NCBI RefSeq assembly: GCF_051014685.1
Contig: NW_027478443.1
Coordinates: 930,001 to 994,000, forward strand
DNA from: Ptiloglossa arizonensis
Taxonomy: Eukaryota > Arthropoda > Insecta > Hymenoptera > Colletidae
Direction of reading: 5' to 3'
DNA length: 64,000 nt
The position numbers and the translations under genes are program-made. Positions 9,905-22,100 of the stretch are shown here, one piece after another (the stretch's first letter is position 1; every line of letters starts with the position of its first letter). Below the pieces are notes generated by a model. That model saw nothing but the letters and a program-made list of their open reading frames with translations. It was not told the origin of the DNA and did not search any database.

Positions 9905-12900
9905 ATACATATACCGATGTATCCGGGCGAGTTTCTACTTTCAGGTGCAATAGGAATTTTTGGGGTAGGTCAATCCGTTCGCGAGATATGGGAGTTTGAA
10001 GCTAAGAAATGGTTGAGAAGACAACAAATTTTTCGCACTTCTGCTGCTCCAAATGCTTAACCAGAATGGCCTAGGGAGAAAAAACACATCCCGTTGTAAT
10101 CGGTCGAGTTCCTACTTTCAGATGCAACAGGAATTTGTGGGTTAGGTCAATCCGTTCGCGACATATGGGTATTTGAAGCCAAGAAATGGTTGAGGAGGCA
10201 AAAAATTTTTCGCAATTCTGCTGCTCCAAACGCTTAACCAGAATGGCCTAGCGAAAAAAAACACATACCGTTGTAATCGGAAGAGTTTCTACTTTCAGAT
10301 GTAACAGGAATTTTTGGGTTAGGTCAATCCGTTCGCGAGATATGGGAGTTTGAAGCTAAGAAATGGTTGAGAAGACAAAAAATTTTTCGCAATTCTGCTG
10401 CTCCAAACGCTTAACCAGAATGGCCTAGGGAAAAAATACACATACCGTTGTAATCGGGCGAGTTTCTACTTTCAGATGCAATAGGAATTTTTGGGTTAGG
10501 TCAATCCGTTCACGAGATATGGGAGTTTGAAGCCAAGAAATGGTTGAGAAGGCAAAAATTTTTTTCGCAATTCTGCTGCTCCAAACGCTTAACCAGAGTG
10601 GCCTAGGGAAAGAATGCACATTCCGTTGTATACGGGCGAGTTTCTACTTTCAGATGCAATTGGAATTTTTGGGTTAGGTCAATCCGTTCGCGAGGTATGG
10701 GAGTTTGAAGCTAAGAAATGGTTGAGAAGACAACAAATTTTTCGCAATTCTGCTGCTCCAAACGCTTAACCAGAATGGCCTAGGGAAAAAATACACATGC
10801 CGTTGTAATCGGGCGAGTTTCTACTTTCAGATGCAATTGGAATTTTTGGGTTAGGTCAATCCGTTCACGAGATATGGGAGTTTGAAGCCAAGAAATGGTA
10901 GAGAAGGCAAAAAATTTTTCGCAATTCTGCTGCTCCAAACGCTTAACCAGAGTGGCCTAGGGAAAGAATGCACAATCCGTTGTATACGGGCGAGTTTCTA
11001 CTTTCAGATGCAATTGGAATTTTTGGGTTAGGTCAATCCGTTCGCGAGGTATGGGAGTTTGAAGCTAAGAAATGGTTCAGAAGAAAACAAATTTTTCGCA
11101 CTTCTGCTGCTCCAAACGCTTAACCAGAATGGCCTAGGGAAAAAATACACGTACCGTTGTAATCGGGCGAGTTTCTACTTTCAGACGCAACAGGAATTTT
11201 TGGGTTAGGTCAATCCGTTCGCGAGATATGGGAGTTTGAAGCCAAGGAATGGTTGAGAAGGCAAAAAATTTTTCGCAATTCTGCTGCTCCAAACGCTTCA
11301 CCAGAATGGCCTAGCGAAAAAAAGCACATACCGTTGTTATCCGGCGAGTTTCTACTTTCAGATGCAACAGGAATTTTTGGATTAGGTCAATCCGTTCGCG
11401 AGATATGGGAGTTTGAAGCTAAGAAATGGTTGAGAAGACAACAAATTTTTCGCAATTCTGCTGCTCCAAACGCTTAACCAGAATGGCCTAGCGAAAAAAA
11501 ACACATAACGTTGTAATCGGGCGAGTTTCTACTTTCAGATGCAACAGGAACTTTTGGGTTAGGTCAATCCGTTCGCGAGATATGGGAGATTGAAAACAAG
11601 GAATGGTTGAGAAGGCAAAAAATTTTTCGCAATTCTGCTGCTCCAAACGCTTAACCAGACTGGCCTAGGGAAAAAATACATATACCGATGTATCCGGGCG
11701 AGTTTCTACTTTCAGATGCAATTGGAATTTTTGGGTTAGGTCAATCCGTTCGCGAGGTATGGGAGTTTGAAGCTAAGAAATGGTTGAGAAGACAAAAAAT
11801 TTTTCGCAATTCTGCTGCTCCAAACGCTTAACCAGAGTGGCCTAGGGAAAGAATGCACATTCCGTTGTATACGGGCGAGTTTCTACTTTCAGATGCAATT
11901 GGAATTTTTGGGTTAGGTCAATCCGTTCGCGAGGTATGGGAGTTTGAAGCTAAGAAATGGTTGAGAAGACAACAAATTTTTCGCAATTCTGCTGCTCCAA
12001 ACGCTTAACCAGAATGGCCTAGGGAAAAAATACACATGCCGTTGTAATCGGGCGAGTTTCTACTTTCAGATGCAATTGGAATTTTTGAGTTAGGTCAATC
12101 CGTTCACGAGATATGGGAGTTTGAAGCCAAGAAATGGTAGAGAAGGCAAAAAATTTTTCGCAATTCTGCTGCTCCAAACGCTTAACCAGAGTGGCCTAGG
12201 GAAAGAATGCACAATCCGTTGTATACGGGCGAGTTTCTACTTTCAGATGCAATTGGAATTTTTGGGTTAGGTCAATCCGTTCGCGAGGTATGGGAGTTTG
12301 AAGCTAAGAAATGGTTCAGAAGAAAACAAATTTTTCGCACTTCTGCTGCTCCAAACGCTTAACCAGAATGGCCTAGGGAAAAAATACACGTACCGTTGTA
12401 ATCGGGCGAGTTTCTACTTTCAGACGCAACAGGAATTTTTGGGTTAGGTCAATCCGTTCGCGAGATATGGGAGTTTGAAGCCAAGGAATGGTTGAGAAGG
12501 CAAAAAATTTTTCGCAATTCTGCTGCTCCAAACGCTTCACCAGAATGGCCTAGCGAAAAAAAGCACATACCGTTGTTATCCGGCGAGTTTCTACTTTCAG
12601 ATGCAAGAGGAATTTTTGGATTAGGTCAATCCGTTCGCGAGATATGGGAGTTTGAAGCCAAGGAATGGTTGAGACGGCAAAAAATTTTTCGCAATTCTGC
12701 TGCTCCAAACGCTTAACCAGAATGGCCTAGCGAAAAAAAACACATAACGTTGTAATCGGGCGAGTTTCTACTTTCAGATGCAACAGGAATTTTTGGGTTA
12801 GGTCAATCCGTTCGCGAGATATGGGAGATTGAAAACAAGGAATGGTTGAGAAGGCAAAAAATTTTTCGCAATTCTGCTGCTCCAAACGCTTAACCAGAAT

Positions 12901-13074
12901 GGCCTAGGGAAAAAATACATATACCGATGTATCCGCGCGAGTTTCTACTTTCAGGTGCAATAGGAATTTTTGGGGTAGGTCAATCCGTTCGCGAGATATG
13001 GGAGTTTGAAGCTAAGAAATGGTTCAGAAGACAACAAATTTTTCGCAATTCTGCTGCTCCAAACGCTTAACCAG
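9905..13074. repeat. Long satellite duplication, right copy (partner 1-3170)
   Basis: This is the partner of 1-3170. It starts with the diagnostic ATACATATACCGATGTATCC and follows the same order of variant units, including the GTATACGGG units and the read-through CTTCACC units at 11253 and 12492. Similarity breaks at about 13074, where the right copy has a GGGCTAGGG unit and a 1-bp deletion (CTACTTCAG). Outside the conversion patch I saw only scattered single differences, for example GAGTTAGG near 12087. Confidence 0.9.
10564..12950. repeat. 7-unit higher-order repeat inside the right duplication copy
   Basis: The read-through units at 11253 and 12492 are 1239 bp apart, mirroring the left copy. 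Around 12650 the second copy switches from AAGCTAAGAAATGG to AAGCCAAGGAATGG, unlike its partner near 2750, which suggests a later local conversion. Confidence 0.8.
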
Positions 13075-13516
13075 AATGGGCTAGGGAAAAAATACACATA
13101 CCGTTGTAATCGGGCGAGTTTCTACTTCAGACGCTACAGGAATTTTTGGGTTAGGTCAATCCGTTCGCGAGATATGGGAGTTTGAAGCCAAGAAATGGTT
13201 GAGAAGGCAAAAAATTTTTCGCAATTCTGCTGCTCCAAACGCTTAACCAGAATGGCCTAGGGAAAAAATACACATACCGTTGTAATCGGTCGAGTTCCTA
13301 CTTTCAGATGAAATAGGAATTTTTGGGTTAAGTCAATCCGTTCGCGAGATATGGGAGTTTGAAGCCAAGGAATGGTTGAGAAGGCAAAAAATTTTTCGCA
13401 ATTCTGCTGCTCCAAACGCTTAAACAGAATGGCCTAGCGAAAAAAAGCACATACCGTTGTAATCGGACGAGTTTCTACTTTCAGATGGAATAGGAATTTT
13501 TGGGTTAGTTCAATCC

Positions 13517-13533
13517 GTTCGCGAGATACGGGC
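13517..13533 (+). other. Perfect CENP-B box core match
   Basis: The 17 bases GTTCGCGAGATACGGGC match NTTCGNNNNANNCGGGN at all nine fixed positions. The surrounding unit is otherwise ordinary. Most units have TGGG in place of CGGG, so this copy differs from its neighbours by a single T-to-C change. In mammals the CENP-B protein binds this core in centromeric satellites. Whether this organism has a CENP-B-like protein that binds here is unknown. The sequence match is certain; the function is inferred. Confidence 0.6.
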
Positions 13534-15504
13534 GTTTGAAGCCAAGAAATGGTTGAGAAGGTAAAAAATTTTTCGCAATTTTGCTGCTCCAAACGCTTAA
13601 CCAGAATGGCCTAGGGAGAAAATACACATACCGTTGGAATCGGGCGAGTTTCTACTTTCAGATGAAATAGGAATTTTTGGGTTAAGTCAATCCGTTCGCG
13701 AGATATGGGAGTTTGAAGCTAAGAAATGGTTGAGAAGACAACAAATTTTTCGCAATTCTGCTGCTCCAAACGCTTAACCAGAATGGGCTAGGGAAAAAAT
13801 ACACATACCGTTGTAATCGGGCGAGTTTCTACTTCAGACGCTACAGGAATTTTTGGGTTAGGTCAATCCGTTCGCGAGATATGGGAGTTTGAAGCCAAGA
13901 AATGGTTGAGAAGGCAAAAAATTTTTCGCAATTCTACTGCTCTAAACGCTTAACCAGAATGGCCTAGGGAAAAAATACACATACCGTTGTAATCGGTCGA
14001 GTTCCTACTTTCAGATGCAACAGGAATTTGTGGGTTAGGTCAATCCGTTCGCGAGATATGGGAGTTTGAAGCCAAGAAATGGTTGAGAAGGTAAAAAATT
14101 TTTCGCAATTTTGCTGCTCCAAACGCTTAACCAGAATGGCCTAGGGAGAAAATACACATACCGTTGGAATCGGGCGAGTTTCTACTTTCAGACGCAACAG
14201 GAATTTTTGGGTTAGGTCAATCCGTTCGCGAGATATGGGAGTTTGAAGTTAAGAAATGGTTGAGAAGACAACAAATTTTTCTCACTTCTGCTGCTCCAAA
14301 TGCTTAACCAGAATGGCCTAGGGAACAAATACACATACCGTTGTAATCGGTCGAGTTCCTACTTTCAGATGCAACAGGAATTTGTGGGTTAGGTCAATCC
14401 GTTCGCGAGATATGGGAGTTTGAAGCCAAGAAATGGTTGAGGAGGCAAAAAATTTTTCGCAATTCTGCTGCTCCAAAAGCTTAACCAGAATGGCCTAGGG
14501 AAAAAATACACATACTGTTGTAATCGGGCGAGCTTCTACTTTCAGATGCAATAGCAATTTTTTGGTTAGGTCAATCCGTTCGCGAGATATGGGAGTTTGA
14601 AGCTAAGAAATGGTTGAGAAGAAAACAAATTTTTCTCAATTCTGCTGCTCCAAACGCTTAACCAGAATGGCCTAGGGAAAAAATACACATACCGTTGTAA
14701 TCGGGCGAGTTTCTACTTTCAGACGCAACAGGAATTTTTGGGTTAGGTCATTCCGTTCGCGAGATATGGGAGTTTGAAGCCAAGAAATGGTTGAGAAGGC
14801 AAAAAATTTTTCGCAGATCTGCTGCTCCAAACGCTTAACCAGAATGGCCTAGGGAAAAAATACACATACCGTTGTAATCGGGCGAGTTGCTACCTTCAGA
14901 TGGAATAGGAATTTTTGGTATAGGTCAATCCGTTCGCGAGATATGGGCGTTTGAAGCCAAGAAATGGTTGAGAAGGCAAAAAATTTTTCGCAATTCTGCT
15001 GCTCCAAACGCTTAACCAGAATGGCCTAGGGAGAAAATACACATACCGTTGTAATCGGGCGAGTTTCTACTTTCAGATGAAATAGGAATTTTTGGGTTAA
15101 GTCAATCCGTTCGCGAGATATGGGAGTTTGAAGCTAAGAAATGGTTGAGAAGACAACAAATTTTTCGCAATTCTGCTGCTCCAAACGCTTAACCAGAATG
15201 GGCTAGGGAAAAAATACACATACCGTTGTAATCGGGCGAGGTTCTACTTCAGACGCTATAGGAATTTTTGGGTTAGGTCAATCCGTTCGTGAGATATGGG
15301 AGTTTGAAGCCAAGAAATGGTTGAGAAGGCTAAAAATTTTTCGCAATTCTGCTGCTCCAAACGCTTAACCAGAATGGCCTAGGGAAAAAATACACATACC
15401 GTTATAATCGGGCGAGTTTCTACTTTCAGAAGCTACAGGAATTTTTGGGTTAGGTCAATCCGTTCGCGAGATATGGGAGCTTGAAGCCAAGGAATGGTTG
15501 AGAA

Positions 15505-15520
15505 TGCAAAAAAATTTACG
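15505..15520 (+). other. First A7-TTTACGC tract, marker of a widely spread subfamily
   Basis: TGCAAAAAAATTTACG replaces the usual GGCAAAAAATTTTTCG and is linked to GAGCTTGAAG about 35 bp upstream. The pair recurs roughly twenty times to 63085, with none between about 32.4 and 45.5 kb and none before 15.5 kb. It tracks dispersal of one ancestral unit across 48 kb. Confidence 0.85.
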
Positions 15521-16014
15521 CAATTCTGCTGCTCCAAACGCTTAACCAGAATGGCCTAGGGAAAGAATGCACATACCGTTGTAATCGGGCGAGTTTCTAC
15601 TTTCAGGTGCAATTGGAATTTTTTGGTTAGGTCAATCCGTTCGCGAGATATGGGAGTTTGAAGCTAAGAAATGGTTGAGAAGAAAACAAATTTTTCGCAA
15701 TTCTGCTGCTCCAAACGCTTAACCAGAATAGCCTAGGGAAAAAATACACATACCGTTGTAATCGGTCGAGTTCCTACTTTCAGATGCAACAGGAATTTGT
15801 GGGTTAGGTCAATCCGTTCGCGAGATATGGGAGTTTGAAGCCAAGAAATGGTTGAGGAGGCAAAAAATTTTTCGTAATTCTGCTGCTCCAAACGCTTAAC
15901 CAGAATGGCCTAGGGAAAGAATGCACATTCCGTTGTAATCGGGCGAGTTTCTACTTTCAGATGCAATTGGAATTTTTGGGTTAGGTCAATCCGTTCGCGA
16001 GGTATGGGAGTTTG

Positions 16015-18990
16015 AAGCTAAGAAATGGTTCAGAAGAAAACAAATTTTTCGCACTTCTGCTGCTCTAAACGCTTAACCAGAATGGCCTAGGGAGAAAATA
16101 CACGTACCGTTGTAATCGGGCGAGTTTCTACTTTCAGACGCAACAGGAATTTTTGGGTTAGGTCAATCCGTTTGCGAGATATGGGAGTTTGAAGCTAAGA
16201 AATGGTTGAGAAGACAACAACTTTTTCGCACTTCTGCTGCTCCAAATGCTTAACCAGAATGGCCTAGGGAAAAAATACACATACCGTTGTAATCGGTCGA
16301 GTTCCTACTTTCAGATGCAACAGGAATTTGTGGGTTAAGTCAATCCGTTCGCGAGATATGGGAGTTTGAAGCCAAGAAATGGTTGAGGAGGCAAAAAATT
16401 TTTCGCAATTCTGCTGCTCCAAACGCTTAACCAGAATGGCCTAGGGAAAAAATACATATACCGTTGTAATCGGGCGAGTTTCTACTTTCAGACGCTACAG
16501 GAATTTTTGGGTTAGGTCAATCCGTTCGCGATATATGGGAGTTTGAAACCAAGGAATGGTTGAGAATGCCAAAAATTTTTCGCAATTCTGCTGCTCCAAA
16601 CGCTTAACCGGAATGGCCTAGGGAAAAAATACACACCGTTGTAATCGGGCGAGTTTCTACTTCCAGATGGAATAGTAATTTTTGGGTTAGGTCAATCCGT
16701 TCGCGAGATATGGGAGTTTGAAGCCAAGAAATGGCTGAGAAGGCAAAAAATTTTTCGCAATTCTACTGCTCCAAACGCTTAACCAGAATGGCCTAGGGAA
16801 AAAATACACATTCCGTTGTAGTCGGGCGAGTTTCTACTTTCAGATGCAACTGGAATTTTTGGGTTAGGTCAATCCGTTCGCGAGATATGGGAGTGAAGCC
16901 AAGAAATGGTTGAGATGGCAAAAAATTTTTCGCAATTCTGCTGCTCCAAACGCTTAACCAGAATGGCCTAGGGGAAAAATACACATACCGTTGTAATCGG
17001 GCGAGTTGCTACTTCCAGGTGGAATAGTAATTTTTGGGTTAGGTCAATCCGTTCGCGAGATATGGGAGATTGAAGCCAAGAAATGTTTGAGAAGGCAAAA
17101 AATTTTTCGCAATTCTGCTGCTCCAAAGGCTTAACCAGAATGGCCTAGGGAAAAAATACATATACCGTTGTAATCGGGCGAGTCTCTACTTTCAGACGCT
17201 ACAGGAATTTTTGGGTTAGGTCAATCCGTTCGCGATATATGGGAGTTTGAAACCAAGGAATGGTTGAGAATGCCAAAAATTTTTCGCAATTCTGTTGCTC
17301 CAAACGCTTAACCGGAATGGCCTAGGGAAAAAATACACACCGTTGTAATCGGGCGAGTTTCTACTTTCAGATGAAATAGGAATTTTTGGGTTAGGTCAAT
17401 CCGTTCGCGAGATATGGGAGTGAAGCCAAGAAATGGTTGAGAAGGCAAAAAATTTTTCGCAATTCTGCTGCTCCAAACGCTTAACCAGATTGGCCTAGGG
17501 AAAAAATACACATACCGTTGTAATCGGGCGAGTTGCTACTTCCAGATGGAATAGTAATTTTTGGGTTATGTCAATCCGTTCGCGAGATATGGGAGTTTGA
17601 AGCCAAGAAATGGTTGAGAAGGAAAAAAATTTTTCGCAATTCTACTGCTCCAAACGCTTAACCAGAATGGCCTAGGGAAAAAATACACATTCCGTTGTAA
17701 TCGGGCGAGTTTCTACTTTCAGATGCAACTGGAATTTTTGGGTTAGGTCAATCCGTTCGCGAGATATGGGAGTTTGAAGCCAAGAAATGGTTCAGAAGAA
17801 AACAAATTTTTCGCACTTCTGCTGCTCTAAACGCTTAACCAGAATGGCCTAGGGAGAAAATACACGTACCGTTGTAATCGGGCGAGTTTCTACTTTCAGA
17901 CGCAACAGGAATTTTTGGGTTAGGTCAATCCGTTTGCGAGATATGGGAGTTTGAAGCTAAGAAATGGTTGAGAAGACAACAACTTTTTCGCACTTCTGCT
18001 GCTCCAAATGCTTAACCAGATTGGCCTAGGGAAAAAATACACATACCGTTGTAATCGGTCGAGTTCCTACTTTCAGATGCAACAGGAATTTGTGGGTTAA
18101 GTCAATCCGTTCGCGAGATATGGGAGTTTGAAGCCAAGAAATGGTTGAGGAGGCAAAAAATTTTTCGCAATTCTGCTGCTCCAAACGCTTAACCAGAATG
18201 GCCTAGGGAAAAAATACATATACCGTTGTAATCGGGCGAGTCTCTACTTTCAGACGCTACAGGAATTTTTGGGTTAGGTCAATCCGTTCGCGATATATGG
18301 GAGTTTGAAACCAAGGAATGGTTGAGAATGCCAAAAATTTTTCGCAATTCTGCTGCTCCAAACGCTTAACCGGAATGGCCTAGGGAAAAAATACACACCG
18401 TTGTAATCGGGCGAGTTTCTACTTCCAGATGGAATAGTAATTTTTGGGTTAGGTCAATCCGTTCGCGAGATATGGGAGTTTGAAGCCAAGAAATGGCTGA
18501 GAAGGCAAAAAATTTTTCGCAATTCTACTGCTCCAAACGCTTAACCAGAATGGCCTAGGGAAAAAATACACATTCCGTTGTAGTCGGGCGAGTTTCTACT
18601 TTCAGATGCAACTGGAATTTTTGGGTTAGGTCAATCCGTTCGCGAGATATGGGAGTGAAGCCAAGAAATGGTTGAGATGGCAAAAAATTTTTCGCAATTC
18701 TGCTGCTCCAAACGCTTAACCAGAATGGCCTAGGGGAAAAATACACATACCGTTGTAATCGGGCGAGTTGCTACTTCCAGGTGGAATAGTAATTTTTGGG
18801 TTAGGTCAATCCGTTCGCGAGATATGGGAGATTGAAGCCAAGAAATGGTTGAGAAGGCAAAAAATTTTTCGCAATTCTGCTGCTCCAAAGGCTTAACCAG
18901 AATGGCCTAGGGAAAAAATACATATACCGTTGTAATCGGGCGAGTCTCTACTTTCAGACGCTACAGGAATTTTTGGGTTAGGTCAATCCG
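16015..18990. repeat. 10-unit higher-order repeat, 1762-bp period
   Basis: GCTTAACC anchors at 16777 and 18539 are ten units and 1762 bp apart. The shortfall of 8 bp equals four 2-bp deletions: GGGAGTGAAG near 16890 and 17420, and ACACACCG near 17335 and 18395. The match begins near 16015 (AGAAATGGTTCAGAAG at 16021 and 17783) and ends near 18990. At that point one copy has CGATATATGGG and the other has CGAGATATGGG. Confidence 0.88.
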
Positions 18991-19189
18991 TTCGCGAGAT
19001 ATGGGAGTTTGAAGCCAAGAAATGGTTGAGAAGGCAAAAAATTTTTCGCAATTCTACTGCTCCAAACGCTTAACCAGAATGGCCTAGGGAAAAAATACAC
19101 ATTCCGTTGTAATCGGGCGAGTTTCTACTTTCAGATGCAACTGGAATTTTTGGGTTAGGTCAATCCGTTCGCGAGATATGGGAGTTTGA

Positions 19190-22100
19190 AGCCAAGAAAT
19201 GGTTGAGAAGGCAAAAAATTTTTCGCAATTCTGCTGCTCCAAAGGCTTAACCAGAATGGCCTAGGGAAAAAATACATGTACCGTTGTAATCGGGCGAGTC
19301 TCTACTTTCAGACGCTACAGGAATTTTTGGGTTAGGTCAATCCGTTCGCGATATATGGGAGTTTGAAACCAAGGAATGGTTGAGAATGCCAAAAATTATT
19401 CGCAATTCTGCTGCTCCAAACGCTTAACCGGAATGGCCTAGGGAAAAAATACACACCGTTGTAATCGGGCGAGTTTCTACTTTCAGATGAAATAGGAATT
19501 TTTGGGTTAAGTCAATCCGTTCGCGAGATATGGGAGTTTGAAGCTAAGAAATGGTTGAGAAGACAACAAATTTTTCGCATTTCTGCTGCTCCAAACGCTT
19601 AACCAGAATGGGCTAGGGAAAAAATACACATACCGTTGTAATCGGGCGAGGTTCTACTTCAGACGCTATAGGAATTTTTGGGTTAGGTCAATCCGTTCGC
19701 GAGAAAGGGGAGTTTGAAGCCAAGAAATGGTTGAGAAGGCAAAAAATTTTTCGCAATTCTGCTGCTCCAAACGCTTAACCAGAATGGCCTAGGGAAAAAA
19801 TACACATACCGTTATAATCGGGCGAGTTTCTACTTTCAGAAGCTACAGGAATTTTTGGGTTAGGTCAATCCGTTCGCGAGATATGGGAGCTTGAAGCCAA
19901 GGAATGGTTGAGAATGCAAAAAAATTTACGCAATTCTGCTGCTCCAAACGCTTAACCAGAATGGCCTAGGGAAAAAATACACATACCGTTGTAATCGGTC
20001 GAGTTCCTACTTTCAGATGCAACAGGAATTTGTGGGTTAGGTCAATCTGTTCGCGAGATATGGGAGTTTGAAGCCAAGAAATGGTTGAGGAGGCAAAAAA
20101 TTTTTCGTAATTCTGCTGCTCCAAACGCTTAACCAGAATGGCCTAGGGAAAGAATGCACATTCCGTTGTAATCGGGCGAGTTTCTACTTTCAGATGCAAT
20201 TGGAATTTTTGGGTTAGGTCAATCCGTTCACGAGGTATGGGAGTTTGAAGCTAAGAAATGGTTCAGAAGAAAACAAATTTTTCGCACTTCTGCTGCTCTA
20301 AACGCTTAACCAGAATGGCCTAGGGAGAAAATACACATACCGTTGTAATCGGGCGAGTTTCTACTTTCAGACGCAACAGGAATATTTGGGTTAGGTCAAT
20401 CCGTTTGCGAGATATGGGAGTTTGAAGCTAAGAAATGGTTGAGAAGACAACAACTTTTTCGCACTTCTGCTGCTCCAAATGCTTAACCAGAATGGCCTAG
20501 GGAAAAAATACACATACCGTTGTAATCGGTCGAGTTCCTACTTTCAGATGCAACAGGAATTTGTGGGTTAGGTCAATCCGTTCGCGAGATATGGCAGTTT
20601 GAAGCCAAGAAATGGTTGAGGAGGCAAAAAATTTTTCGCAATTCTGCTGCTCCAAACGCTTAACCAGAATGGCCTAGGGAAAAAATACACATACCGTTGT
20701 AATCGGGCGAGTTGCTACTTTCAGATGGAATAGTAATTTTTGGGTTAGGTCAATCCGTTCGCGACATATGGGAGTTTGAAGCCAAGAAATGGTTGAGAAG
20801 GCAAAAAATTTTTCGCAATTCTACTGCTCCAAACGCTTAACCAGAATGGCCTAGGGAAAAAATACACATACCGTTATAATCGGGCGAGTTTCTACTTTCA
20901 GACGCTACAGGAATTTTTGGGTTAGGTCAATCCGTTCGAGAGATATGGGAAATTGAAGCCAAGAAATGGTTGAGAAGGCAAAAAATTTTTCGCAATTCTG
21001 CTGCTCCAAAGGCTTAACCAGAATGGCCTAGGGAAAAAATACATGTACCGTTGTAATCGGGCGAGTCTCTACTTTCAGACGCTACAGGAATTTTTGGGTT
21101 AGGTCAATCCGTTCGCGATATATGGGAGTTTGAAACCAAGGAATGGTTGAGAATGCCAAAAATTATTCGCAATTCTGCTGCTCCAAACGCTTAACCGGAA
21201 TGGCCTAGGGAAAAAATACACACCGTTGTAATCGGGCGAGTTTCTACTTTCAGATGAAATAGGAATTTTTGGGTTAAGTCAATCCGTTCGCGAGATATGG
21301 GAGTTTGAAGCTAAGAAATGGTTGAGAAGACAACAAATTTTTCGCAATTCTGCTGCTCCAAACGCTTAACCAGAATGGGCTAGGGAAAAAATACACATAC
21401 CGTTGTAATCGGGCGAGGTTCTACTTCAGACGCTATAGGAATTTTTGGGTTAGGTCAATCCGTTCGCGAGATATGGGAGTTTGAAGCCAAGAAATGGTTG
21501 AGAAGGCAAAAAATTTTTCGCAATTCTGCTGCTCCAAACGCTTAACCAGAATGGCCTAGGGAAAAAATACACATACCGTTATAATCGGGCGAGTTTCTAC
21601 TTTCAGAAGCTACAGGAATTTTTGGGTTAGGTCAATCCGTTCGCGAGATATGGGAGCTTGAAGCCAAGGAATGGTTGAGAATGCAAAAAAATTTACGCAA
21701 TTCTGCTGCTCCAAACGCTTAACCAGAATGGCCTAGGGAAAAAATACACATACCGTTGTAATCGGTCGAGTTCCTACTTTCAGATGCAACAGGAATTTGT
21801 GGGTTAGGTCAATCCGTTCGCGAGATATGGGAGTTTGAAGCCAAGAAATGGTTGAGGAGGCAAAAAATTTTTCGTAATTCTGCTGCTCCAAACGCTTAAC
21901 CAGAATGGCCTAGGGAAAGAATGCACATTCCGTTGTAATCGGGCGAGTTTCTACTTTCAGATGCAATTGGAATTTTTGGGTTAGGTCAATCCGTTCACGA
22001 GGTATGGGAGTTTGAAGCTAAGAAATGGTTCAGAAGAAAACAAATTTTTCGCACTTCTGCTGCTCTAAACGCTTAACCAGAATGGCCTAGGGAGAAAATA

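Larger units (their letters stand above)
13075..16014. repeat. Irregular, more diverged satellite units
   Basis: The units here vary more and I see no repeat longer than a few units. Distinctive ones include GGTAAAAAATTTTTCGC followed by TTTTGCTGCTCC (near 13560 and 14092), CTACTTCAG 1-bp-deletion units (near 13126, 13830 and 15245), and the first A7-TTTACGC unit at 15505. One of the two perfect CENP-B box matches is here. No gene was seen. Confidence 0.75.
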
